Shown: positions 55,050 through 63,790 of the stretch, piece after piece | How positions within the stretch are numbered: the first letter of the stretch is position 1 | Layout of the letters: the number at the start of each line of letters is the position of its first letter | Assembly: GCA_029238215.1 (NCBI GenBank) | Contig: JAQWGN010000009.1 | Span: 31,135 to 95,134 of the forward strand | Direction: 5' to 3' | DNA length: 64,000 nucleotides | Source: Flavobacteriaceae bacterium | Lineage (GTDB): Bacteria; Bacteroidota; Bacteroidia; Flavobacteriales; Flavobacteriaceae | Position numbers and translations under genes: made by a program | The notes under the pieces: generated by a model | Database searches by the model: none | The model's input: the letters and a program-made list of their open reading frames with translations, nothing else | Told to the model about the DNA's origin: nothing

Positions 55050-56499
55050 ACTTAATTCGATTTTCTACGATTCTATTAAGCGTTGATGAAAGTTTTAACT
55101 TGATTACCAAAATTCCATAAACCAACGTAATCAGAGTGGATTTTAAAAGGATGGAAACGATTGGGTTAACAGAGAATACCACAAACGACATAGCCCAAAA
55201 TAATACGCCAATTATAGCGAAAGCATAAAGTGTATTTCTGTTGTAGGGCTGTATACCAAAATAATGGTAAACATATCCCATACGCACATAGGTGAATACC
55301 ACTACAACAAGTAATGTAGAAAGTGCAGCGCCGTTAATCCCATAAACAGGGATAAATACAAGATTTCCAAACACTACAAAAAGTGCCATTAAAATTGTAA
55401 GTATTAACGCAACGTGGTATTTTTTAGAATTAATAAGCATGGTGTTTGATGCCCCTGAACTCATATGCACAAGCTTTGCAAATGAAATCATAAGCACTAC
55501 CCAAATAGCATTACCATAACCTTTATCTTTAATTAACTCAAATAAGGATTCAATACTGCCATTCACCAATAGAAAAAACCAACCTGCTAAGAGTAATAAA
55601 TTAATCGAACTATCTTTATACAGACTAGCAACTTGACCTGTATCGTTAGTGTTAATTGCCTTTGCCACAAGTGGATTTAGAATTTGAAATAAAGCACGAC
55701 CCGGAACTTCAATCAATGTAGCAGTAAAAATGCCAACGGCGTAAAAAGCAGTCTGTTCAATCGCATTGTATTGCGGCAACATAAATTTATCAATATCAAT
55801 AATCAAACTTCCTGCCGAAGCAGCAAGCACGAGGTAAAAGGAGTATCGTAAGACTTCTTTAAAATTAGTTGGTATGTAAAGATTAAACTTGGGTGGTTGA
55901 ATACGAAAAGCGATGATCATCATCATGATTAAACGTAAATAATACAACCCAACAAGAAAAACAAAGAACTGATCTAAAGAAATTATCTCAAGTGCATAAA
56001 GCGATAGAAGTAAGAAGATGCTAATACGGGGATAGATTTCTTTAAGCATATTACCGCCCACAGATTTAAAATGAACTCTAGCCCATGAGTAAAACACCTC
56101 AAAATAAGCCGTAGCAAAAGCAACACTAAAGATGACCCATGTATACTTGGATATGATGGGGTTTTCAACAGATAATAAGGCAGCTATGCTGTAGTGAAAA
56201 AAGATGGCCAAAAAGCATAATGGTAAGGTAATTACTAGAGGGAGTAGCACTGCAAAAGAAAGAAATCCCTGTTGATGACTTGCATCATAACTGCTGTGAA
56301 ATTTAATAATCGTTTGAGCAATACCAAAACCTATTAGAGGCATTAATAAGTTTGATGCCGATAATAAAAATACAACCAACCCTTGCTGCTCAGCTCCAAA
56401 AAAATAGGGATATAAAACCAAGGTGTTCACAGCACCAATGCCAAAACCTAACATGATGCCAGCGAGATTTTTTGAAGATTGTGAAGTAAGCATATTCAT
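55039..56499 (-). CDS. Polysaccharide flippase (Wzx/MATE-like)
   Basis: 486 aa with about 12-14 transmembrane helices and the opening SKNLAGIMLGFGIGAVNTLVLYPYFFG typical of the MOP/oligosaccharide flippase group. Likely moves a lipid-linked glycan across the inner membrane. Overlaps the glycosyltransferase gene by 4 bp and lies in the same run as the YfhO-type gene, which supports a surface-polysaccharide role. Substrate unknown. An alternative ATG lies two codons in. Confidence 0.87.
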   Translation of the reverse strand: MNMLTSQSSKNLAGIMLGFGIGAVNTLVLYPYFFGAEQQGLVVFLLSASNLLMPLIGFGIAQTIIKFHSSYDASHQQGFLSFAVLLPLVITLPLCFLAIFFHYSIAALLSVENPIISKYTWVIFSVAFATAYFEVFYSWARVHFKSVGGNMLKEIYPRISIFLLLSLYALEIISLDQFFVFLVGLYYLRLIMMMIIAFRIQPPKFNLYIPTNFKEVLRYSFYLVLAASAGSLIIDIDKFMLPQYNAIEQTAFYAVGIFTATLIEVPGRALFQILNPLVAKAINTNDTGQVASLYKDSSINLLLLAGWFFLLVNGSIESLFELIKDKGYGNAIWVVLMISFAKLVHMSSGASNTMLINSKKYHVALILTILMALFVVFGNLVFIPVYGINGAALSTLLVVVVFTYVRMGYVYHYFGIQPYNRNTLYAFAIIGVLFWAMSFVVFSVNPIVSILLKSTLITLVYGILVIKLKLSSTLNRIVENRIKSKW

Positions 56500-57743
56500 G
56501 ATATCGATAGAATTAAGTTCAAGTAGTCTTTTGCAATATTTGCCCTTTTAAATTGATCAATATTTGCTTTTTCACTTAACAGTTCTTTGTCAGAAAACCA
56601 CTGTAAAAGAGTGTTTTTTATAATCGCCTTTTCATCAAATGTAGCATAAATACCAAGTTTATGTGCTGTAAATAATTGTTCCATGTCACTTGGCCTTGGT
56701 CCGATGGCAAGAATAGGTCGTTGAGTAGCCATATATTCAAACAATTTTCCGTGAATTACATTTTCTGTATTGGGCATATTGATTCCCAATAACAATAAGG
56801 CTTTTGCATTAGGAAGTCGTTTGTCAATTTCTGATTTGCTTTGGTACCCCATATGTTTCACATGTGTTTCAATTCCAAAAGCATGAATATCCTCTTTGAC
56901 AGCTTTGCTTAACTGACCATACAACTCAAGAGAGAATTCAGCTCGGAATGTGTCATTTTCTTGTAAAAGCTCTGCAATGGCACTCCATAAGGCTTTTGGA
57001 TTTTGTTGTGCTTTCAAACTGCCAGCATAAACCAATCCGTGAGGAGCAGCAGTGGTTTGCTGCAATATGCGTTCAAACCCATTTGTCATACAATACGTGT
57101 TTGTGTTGTATCTATAAAAAGCAGAAGCCAAAGACGGAGCAGTAACCACAACAGCATCAGCTTGGGTAACAACATTGCGTTCCTGCTTTTGATGGGTTAG
57201 TTTTATTGGCTTGAGCATCGGGAGGCTATTGTTTTGAAAAAAACCTGTCCATGGATCACGAAAATCAGCAATCCAAGAAACCCCTAGTTTATTTTTAGTT
57301 TCTAATCCAACCTTATGTATCGAATGTGGGGGGCCGGAAGTAATTACTACATCAAAAGGAGTGAGACCATGCTTATTTGTTAAACGTTTACACGCAGCTT
57401 TTGCCCAAAAAACACGAGCGTCTGGAATAAAAAAATTAGCACGAATCCAACGAAAAAACTGATTCTTAAAGCCTTTGTTAATACCAATATTTTCAGCAAT
57501 GGGTGATTTGCTTTTGCTCAAAGGCTCCCATCCTTTCACTGCAATAATGTTAATTCGCGAGTCAAGTTTTTCTAAGAGCGTTTCATCCACTTCTGACACT
57601 CTGGGTCGAAGTGGTACAAATACAGTTAATTGCATCCCTGACTTAGCCCAAGCATTGGCGAAAAACAACCAACGCTGTACTCCTGAGCCTCCTGAAGGGG
57701 GCCAGTAATACACAACCAACGCAATATGTTTTGATTTATGCAA
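56496..57743 (-). CDS. Glycosyltransferase family 4 protein
   Basis: 415 aa GT-B enzyme: N-terminal domain begins HIALVVYYWPPSGGSGVQRWLFF, with later VSWIADFRDPWTGF; the C-terminal domain has HVKHMGYQSKSEID, ALLLLGINMPN and IHGKLFEYMATQRPILAIG, the usual nucleotide-sugar site with Glu in KLFEY. Start is TTG at 57743, inside the end of the YfhO-type gene (8-bp overlap). Donor and acceptor cannot be told from sequence. Cytoplasmic face of the membrane. Confidence 0.9.
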   Translation of the reverse strand: MHKSKHIALVVYYWPPSGGSGVQRWLFFANAWAKSGMQLTVFVPLRPRVSEVDETLLEKLDSRINIIAVKGWEPLSKSKSPIAENIGINKGFKNQFFRWIRANFFIPDARVFWAKAACKRLTNKHGLTPFDVVITSGPPHSIHKVGLETKNKLGVSWIADFRDPWTGFFQNNSLPMLKPIKLTHQKQERNVVTQADAVVVTAPSLASAFYRYNTNTYCMTNGFERILQQTTAAPHGLVYAGSLKAQQNPKALWSAIAELLQENDTFRAEFSLELYGQLSKAVKEDIHAFGIETHVKHMGYQSKSEIDKRLPNAKALLLLGINMPNTENVIHGKLFEYMATQRPILAIGPRPSDMEQLFTAHKLGIYATFDEKAIIKNTLLQWFSDKELLSEKANIDQFKRANIAKDYLNLILSIS

Positions 57744-60123
57744 TCTCTTTTGGTTTTCGAATTAGAAGACCAAGTAAAAGGAAAAACAAGACCCATCCAG
57801 AAGCCATAAACAAAGTACCTCGCTGAATTATAGTAGGAGAAAACATAAAAACAACTTCATGTTCTCCTGGTGGAATAATAAGTCCTCTTAATAGGTAATT
57901 TACCTTAAAGTGTGGCACTGCTACACCATCAACATATGCCTGCCATCCATTAGCATAAAACTGTTCAGAAAACACAGCCAAACGTTCATGTTGAACATTT
58001 GCAGTATACGTTAAAAAATTGTTTTTCTGTGTCTTAAGCCTGATAACATCAGTCTCTGATGTTTTAAAATATTGCTGATCAAGTGTCGTAGAAATTGCCT
58101 GCTTTCGTGGATCGATTGAGCCTAAAGAAACAATTGCATCGTTAGCTGTAGGTACATGAATAATTTCATCAACCAACCAGGCTGCACCAAGTGCAGATGG
58201 ACGTGTGGCAATTCCATTTTCGTATGCTGAATCCAATACGTACTTTATGTTTAGCAGGTCCATAACGACGCTATCTTCTTGTTGCAAGTAAAAATCATAA
58301 ACCTCTTGTAATGCTGCAGGCTTTGCACCGTGGTATCCGCCTACAGTACGATGAAAATAGGCTGTACGGGAATTTGACAGTCCTAGGCGTGGTTCGAAAA
58401 CTCGAAAGCTAGTTTGATCTTTTAAAATCTCTTTGTCTTGCGGTGAAGCGACAAATGGTTGTGCAAGTTTGTATGATGAAACAAATTGTTCTTCGTCAAA
58501 ATAGGTTCGGTTTTGTTGCCACAAATCTCCGACCAAAAATACAGTCAACAACACTACAAATGAAGAAGCATTAATTTTTTTGCGCCAAAAAAGTAAAACA
58601 ATAGCTGCAACAATAACAAGTAAAAGCACAATCCGTTGAATGTCTTTCCAAAGCAAGGATGCGCGAGCATCTTTAAGAGGATTCATTATTTCTGGATAAT
58701 CTGCAAATGGTTCATTTGCGGAAGTAAAAGAGAAAAAGCCTTGGGCTCCTGCAACAAGAAATAAGATTAAAAGGACAAAAACAATTAAAACAGCATACAA
58801 TCGCAGTAGTTTTTGACGAGTTACAGGCTCTTTTATTAGGCTTGATAGACCCAGCATAGCCATGTAAGGCACACAAAGCATAATCATAATTTGAGCGCTA
58901 CTTACAGCACGGAATTTACCGTATAAAGGAAGGTAATCGATAAAAAATTGCGTAAGTCCAGGAACATGTTTACCCCAAGAAAAAAGAAGTGAAAGGCTAA
59001 TGATGGCTATTAAAACAATTTTAGTGCTTCGTTGTACTACCACCAATCCAAAAAGAGCAAAGAAAAGCACCATAACTCCCAAATAAACAGGAGCAGCTAC
59101 TATAGGTTGATCTCCCCAATACGGGCGGGCATACCTAAAAATTGTATTAGCCGTTTCTGCGTCTAGTGTATGCAAAAAACGTACAAAATCACTATCCATT
59201 GGGAAACTAGCCCCAGAGCTACCTCCTACTACATTGGGTGAAAACAGGGTAAGCGTTTCAAGAATTCCATAGCTATACTCCGTTATATAGTCAAAGGAAA
59301 GTCCGTCAGATGCAGGATGTGACATTCCTTCAGGTGTAATTGTAAGTTCACTAGAACCACGAGTGCTTTGCTTGGTGTAATCAAGTGTCGCTAAAACCCC
59401 TTGTGCATTTAACAACAGTGCAATAATTCCAGAAAAAACAAGTGTTGCAAAAGCACGATACAGTGTTTTGATATTGTTTTTTTTAGCCATATTTAGTGAC
59501 CATATTAAAAACCAAACAGCCGCCATTATAAGTGTATAATAGCTCATTTGTACATGATTAGCGTGTAGTTGAAGTGCTAATCCTAAACTAAGCCATAACA
59601 CACCATACTTATTTTTATCAACCAATACCTGAAATAGCCCTATAAACACTAGCGGTGCGTAAGCAAGTGCCATTGCTTTTGTATTGTGTCCAACCATTAA
59701 AATAATAATGTAATAGGAAGAAAAGCCATAGACTAAGGAACCAAAAACTGAAACTGGTATGGAAAATCGACGGCTTTGTGCAAAAAGGTAAAAGAAGAAT
59801 AAATACAAAAAAAGCATGTCCGCAGGACGTGGAAGAAATTGTAATGCGTTATTTATATAGCGTAAAACATCATATGGATATTTTGATGTTATTTGGTATG
59901 TTGGCATTCCCATAAATGCATTGTCAATCCAATAGGGCTCTTCATCAAATTCAGCCCGATGCTCCAAAATTTGACGTTGCATCCCTTTAAACTGTACAAT
60001 ATCTGATTGTACAAGTGACTTACCCGATAACAATGGGTAGAAATATGCAAGCGATATAACGACAAAAAAAGCCGTTACTAAAATGTGAGGTAACAAAAAG
60101 CGAAACCGAGCATACATCATCAT
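57736..60123 (-). CDS. YfhO-type polytopic membrane protein
   Basis: 795 aa with about 12-14 transmembrane helices and large extracytoplasmic loops. The motif pattern (YFYPLLSGKSLVQSDIVQFKGM, later a periplasmic C-terminal domain ending in PGEHEVVFMFSP before the last helix) fits the YfhO family, related to GT-C-fold glycosyltransferases that decorate cell-surface polymers. Three Met codons in a row (60123, 60120, 60117) are possible starts; the -7 box at 60125 makes the second or third more likely in a leaderless transcript. Confidence 0.85.
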   Translation of the reverse strand: MMMYARFRFLLPHILVTAFFVVISLAYFYPLLSGKSLVQSDIVQFKGMQRQILEHRAEFDEEPYWIDNAFMGMPTYQITSKYPYDVLRYINNALQFLPRPADMLFLYLFFFYLFAQSRRFSIPVSVFGSLVYGFSSYYIIILMVGHNTKAMALAYAPLVFIGLFQVLVDKNKYGVLWLSLGLALQLHANHVQMSYYTLIMAAVWFLIWSLNMAKKNNIKTLYRAFATLVFSGIIALLLNAQGVLATLDYTKQSTRGSSELTITPEGMSHPASDGLSFDYITEYSYGILETLTLFSPNVVGGSSGASFPMDSDFVRFLHTLDAETANTIFRYARPYWGDQPIVAAPVYLGVMVLFFALFGLVVVQRSTKIVLIAIISLSLLFSWGKHVPGLTQFFIDYLPLYGKFRAVSSAQIMIMLCVPYMAMLGLSSLIKEPVTRQKLLRLYAVLIVFVLLILFLVAGAQGFFSFTSANEPFADYPEIMNPLKDARASLLWKDIQRIVLLLVIVAAIVLLFWRKKINASSFVVLLTVFLVGDLWQQNRTYFDEEQFVSSYKLAQPFVASPQDKEILKDQTSFRVFEPRLGLSNSRTAYFHRTVGGYHGAKPAALQEVYDFYLQQEDSVVMDLLNIKYVLDSAYENGIATRPSALGAAWLVDEIIHVPTANDAIVSLGSIDPRKQAISTTLDQQYFKTSETDVIRLKTQKNNFLTYTANVQHERLAVFSEQFYANGWQAYVDGVAVPHFKVNYLLRGLIIPPGEHEVVFMFSPTIIQRGTLFMASGWVLFFLLLGLLIRKPKEIA

Positions 60124-60124
60124 T

Positions 60125-60132
60125 CAAAAATA
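60125..60132 (-). promoter_or_regulatory. -7 element of the YfhO-GT4-flippase operon
   Basis: Minus strand TATTTTTG, exact TAnnTTTG match, only one base before the first ATG at 60123. Transcription would begin at or within the run of three ATG codons. Confidence 0.45.
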
Positions 60133-60169
60133 CAACTCTATCCGTAACTAACAGAATTTATAATTGATG

Positions 60170-60177
60170 TATCTTTG
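60170..60177 (+). promoter_or_regulatory. -7 element of the outer-membrane protein gene at 60181
   Basis: TATCTTTG matches TAnnTTTG exactly with three bases between it and the ATG, predicting a leaderless message. Confidence 0.55.
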
Positions 60178-60180
60178 AAT

Positions 60181-61269
60181 ATGCGATGGATTTTATCTTA
60201 TAGCTTTAGTGTTATTCTCGTTGTTTTTATGCTAATCGACGTGAATGCACAGTACACCGATGTTATTAATAGCAATAGACCAAGTCAATCAATGGGTGCA
60301 TTTTCTGTAGGGAAAAATGTATACCAGCTTGAACAAGGTATTTCCATACGACAAGGTTCTTTTCCTGCCTTATACGATGCTTCATATACTGGCTTAGGAA
60401 CAAAAACAGAACTTCGAATAGGTGTGTTTAGAGAGCAATTAGAGCTCATTGGCGCTGTGGACTATCAAATGGATGCGTTATCATATTCGAATACACTTGG
60501 TACATTCAAAATAGATCGCAATGCGCCTCGAGATTTATCGGCAGGGATTAAATACCTAGTTTTTGATCCATTTCGGAGAGTAGATAAATATAAGGTAAAT
60601 GTGTACAGTTGGCATGCCAACCGGCGTTTACGGTGGCGTGATTTAGTACCTGCAGTGTCTGTTTATGGTGGTGCTCAATTTAGCACAACCGGAGTATTCC
60701 CTTATCAAGAAAATTTTTATCAATTATACCAATTCAATTACAAACCAATTACAGAGCCTACTGTATCAGGTCAAGCAACCTTAATCTTACAGCAGCATTT
60801 ACGCCCTGGATTGGTACTTGTTCATAACATAGGCATGCGCTACATCAGTGCTGAAATCACACAGCAAAAGTTAATTGGAACATTAACATATAGCACGCGT
60901 TCCAACTGGTCGTATTTCATTGAATACCGCATCGATGAGAGCCCATTATATAACGATACTACCCTAGCTTCAGGATTAGCTTATTTGGTCTCATCTAACC
61001 TTCAACTAGATGCCTTTTTACAGCGTTCTTTAAAAGAAACGCCGCAACTTATGACAGCCGGTATTGGGGTATCGTTTCGTATCGATCGTCATAATGATTT
61101 TGTTGGGCAACCTCAGAGTTATGATGAATCGAGAAAGTCACGTCAGAATCGTAAAGCGGTAAATCGCCAAAGTAAATTAAATAAAAAGTCTGAAAAACGC
61201 AGCAACAAAGGATTACGCAAGTTGGAGAAAGAACAAAAACGAATTGAAAGAAAGTTAAGGAAGTTATAA
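60181..61269 (+). CDS. Outer-membrane transporter-type beta-barrel with a basic C-terminal tail
   Basis: 362 aa. Signal peptide (about 1-22, ending VNAQ), then a beta-barrel-like region with alternating hydrophobic strands and motifs RPSQSMGAFSVGKNVYQLEQG and DLSAGIKYLV that fit the transporter-type outer-membrane proteins (meta-pathway phenol degradation-like). After the last strand at about residue 300 the protein continues with about 60 residues rich in Lys/Arg (KLNKKSEKRSNKGLRKLEK...), likely helical and periplasmic. Ends 1 bp into the next gene (TAATG). The tail is odd for a barrel protein. Confidence 0.8.
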   Translation: MRWILSYSFSVILVVFMLIDVNAQYTDVINSNRPSQSMGAFSVGKNVYQLEQGISIRQGSFPALYDASYTGLGTKTELRIGVFREQLELIGAVDYQMDALSYSNTLGTFKIDRNAPRDLSAGIKYLVFDPFRRVDKYKVNVYSWHANRRLRWRDLVPAVSVYGGAQFSTTGVFPYQENFYQLYQFNYKPITEPTVSGQATLILQQHLRPGLVLVHNIGMRYISAEITQQKLIGTLTYSTRSNWSYFIEYRIDESPLYNDTTLASGLAYLVSSNLQLDAFLQRSLKETPQLMTAGIGVSFRIDRHNDFVGQPQSYDESRKSRQNRKAVNRQSKLNKKSEKRSNKGLRKLEKEQKRIERKLRKL

Positions 61270-62399
61270 TGATTGAAGTTATTGAAGTTAAAAACCGAAA
61301 GCAATTCCGTGCGTTTTTTCAATTTCCTTTTGAATTGTATCGCAATTGCGAGCAATGGGTCCCTCCTATCACCAAAGAAGAACACGCTACTTTTGATCCC
61401 AAAAAAAATAGCGTTTTCAACCATGCGATGGCGCGACTTTTTTTGGCAAAAAAGAACGGGGTTGTTGTTGGACGAGTTGCTGCAATGATTAATTGGGTTG
61501 AAGTTCAAGAATTAAAAAAGACAAAAGTGCGCTTTGGTTGGTACGACACCATAAATGATATAGAAGTTAGCAAAAAGCTTTTAAGAGCTGTTGAAGGGGT
61601 AGCAATCGCAGAAGGCATGACGTATATTGAAGGGCCTATGGGGTTTTCTAATATGGACAAAGCTGGGATATTAACGCAAGGTTTTGAGCACATGAACACC
61701 ATGATAACGTGGTACCATCATCCCTATCAAAAAGAACATTTGGAGCAATTGGGCTTGGTAAAGCAGAGTGAGTGGATTGAATTTAAAATCAACATTTATG
61801 ATGCTGAAGATGCTCCTGAAAAGGTGCGTAAATTTGCGCAGCTTATCAAAGAACGCTACAAACTCCGTATTCTCGACTTTAAAACTACGGAAGACATCGA
61901 ACCTCGAATTGATGAAATGTTTGACTTGCTTAATCAAACTTATAGCAAGCTTCAATCGTTTGTACCTATTCAGCAACACCAAATTGCACATTATAAAGAT
62001 AAGTTTCTGCCCTACGTACACCCCGACTTTATAAAATGTGTGGTCGATGAGACGGGAAAAATGGTTGCGTTTACGATTACCATGCCTTCTTTTACAAAAA
62101 CACTTAAAAAAATTAACGGTAAGATGTCGGTATTGGGCATGTTGCGCTTATGGCGAGCGCAACGAAAGAATAACCGTGCCGCATTCTATCTAATTGGAAT
62201 TGAGGAAAGCTATCAAAATAAAGGAGTCACTGCTATCATATTTCAAGAAATACAGGACATGTTTAACCGACGTGGAATTACTGAAGTTGAAACCAATCCA
62301 GAGCTTGAAGAAAATAAGGCCATACAAGCCCTTTGGAAAAACTATGAGCATCAATTACACAAGCGCCGACGTACGTACCGTAAAGAAATATCCTATTGA
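61269..62399 (+). CDS. GNAT-like acyltransferase-fold protein
   Basis: 376 aa. The N-terminal half has VIEVKNRKQFRAFFQFPFELYRNCEQWVPPI, FLAKKNGVVVGRVAAMIN and FGWYDTI; the C-terminal part has FYLIGIEESYQNKGVTAIIFQEI, which is the acetyl-CoA-binding motif A region of GNAT enzymes. Overall similar to YghO-type proteins. A database label as GTP cyclohydrolase would be wrong. Substrate unknown. Translationally coupled to the preceding outer-membrane gene, and its stop overlaps the mnmE start by 4 bp. Confidence 0.82.
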   Translation: MIEVIEVKNRKQFRAFFQFPFELYRNCEQWVPPITKEEHATFDPKKNSVFNHAMARLFLAKKNGVVVGRVAAMINWVEVQELKKTKVRFGWYDTINDIEVSKKLLRAVEGVAIAEGMTYIEGPMGFSNMDKAGILTQGFEHMNTMITWYHHPYQKEHLEQLGLVKQSEWIEFKINIYDAEDAPEKVRKFAQLIKERYKLRILDFKTTEDIEPRIDEMFDLLNQTYSKLQSFVPIQQHQIAHYKDKFLPYVHPDFIKCVVDETGKMVAFTITMPSFTKTLKKINGKMSVLGMLRLWRAQRKNNRAAFYLIGIEESYQNKGVTAIIFQEIQDMFNRRGITEVETNPELEENKAIQALWKNYEHQLHKRRRTYRKEISY

Positions 62400-63790
62400 A
62401 TATTAACGATACCATAGTAGCGCTTTCTACGGCGCCAGGAAGTGCAGCCATTGCGGTAATACGGCTAAGTGGCGACCGTGCTATTTCGATTACAGAACAA
62501 GTTTTTAAATCACGTTTTGGAAAACAAGTAGCCCTTCAAAAAAGTCATCAGGTATTATTGGGTGATTTTTATCAAAACACCAAAGTCCTTGATGAAGTAT
62601 TGGTTTCTATTTTCAAAAACCCAAACTCATACACCGGAGAAGATGTGATAGAAATATCATGCCATGGATCGGTATATATACAACAACAAATTTTGCAAAC
62701 ACTGCAAAATTTAGGAGCGCGATTGGCAGAACCCGGTGAGTTTACTCTCCGTGCCTTTTTAAATAAAAAGATGGATTTAGCCCAAGCGGAAGCCGTAGCA
62801 GATCTAATCGCTTCAGAATCGGAAGCAGCGCATCATATTGCGGTACAGCATTTGCGTGGTGGAATCAGCACAAGCTTGGGACAACTTCGGGAACGGCTTC
62901 TAGAGTTTGCATCACTTATTGAATTAGAATTGGATTTTAGCGAAGAAGATGTTGCTTTTGCGGATAGAAAACAATTAAATCATTTGGTTGGTGAAATTCG
63001 TGAAACCCTAAAAAATTTATTGGATTCCTTTGCTACGGGCAATGCACTGAAAAACGGAATCCCAGTAGCATTAATTGGGAAGCCCAATGCGGGTAAATCA
63101 TCCTTACTAAACGCCCTACTACAAGAAGAAAAGGCCTTGGTTTCAGCTATTGCAGGAACGACTCGAGATAGCATTGAAGACACCCTGAGCATTGGAGGCA
63201 TTCAATACCGCTTTATGGATACTGCTGGCCTTCGGAAAACGTCTGACACCATTGAAGCCATGGGTGTAAAACGTACCAAAGAAAAGATTGAGAAAGCACG
63301 AATTCTTGTTTATGTGGTAGACCCTACAAATCAAGCGCCTGAAGAAACCCACAAAGCCCTAACGGAACTTCATAGAGATGATTGCACATTACTTTTGGTG
63401 CTCAACAAAAAAGATCTTATTGAACAAGAAACTCTTCAGGATTATATGGATCAATTGGTGACATTAAATACCGACTCACTTGTTTTTGATTCTATTGCCA
63501 TCAGCACCAAAACTAGGGATGGAATTGATGTCCTTACAGAACGCTTTAGCTCGCAAATGCAATGGAATACTGGGAGTGCATTGGTGAGCAATCAACGGCA
63601 TTGGGTTGCACTGCAAGCCGCATTTAAAAGCATCAATGAGGTTACCCAAGGCATTGTGGAAAACCGCAGTAGCGACTTGTTAGCAATTGATATTCGTCAG
63701 TCTTTACATGAACTCGGCACCATTACAGGAGAAGTCACAACAGATGACATTCTTGGTAACATTTTTGCTAATTTCTGTATTGGAAAGTGA
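62396..63790 (+). CDS. mnmE: MnmE, tRNA-5-carboxymethylaminomethyl-U34 modification GTPase
   Basis: Acts with MnmG on the wobble U34 of certain tRNAs. The N-terminal tetrahydrofolate-binding domain starts NDTIVALSTAPG; the G domain (about 215-375) has GKPNAGKSSL, GTTRDSIED, DTAGLRKT and NKKD; the C-terminus ends FCIGK, the catalytic Cys motif. 464 aa. Start is TTG 62396, overlapping the previous stop (TATTGA); no in-frame ATG precedes it. Its last 87 bp are overlapped by the convergent TauE/SafE gene. Confidence 0.95.
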   Translation: MNINDTIVALSTAPGSAAIAVIRLSGDRAISITEQVFKSRFGKQVALQKSHQVLLGDFYQNTKVLDEVLVSIFKNPNSYTGEDVIEISCHGSVYIQQQILQTLQNLGARLAEPGEFTLRAFLNKKMDLAQAEAVADLIASESEAAHHIAVQHLRGGISTSLGQLRERLLEFASLIELELDFSEEDVAFADRKQLNHLVGEIRETLKNLLDSFATGNALKNGIPVALIGKPNAGKSSLLNALLQEEKALVSAIAGTTRDSIEDTLSIGGIQYRFMDTAGLRKTSDTIEAMGVKRTKEKIEKARILVYVVDPTNQAPEETHKALTELHRDDCTLLLVLNKKDLIEQETLQDYMDQLVTLNTDSLVFDSIAISTKTRDGIDVLTERFSSQMQWNTGSALVSNQRHWVALQAAFKSINEVTQGIVENRSSDLLAIDIRQSLHELGTITGEVTTDDILGNIFANFCIGK

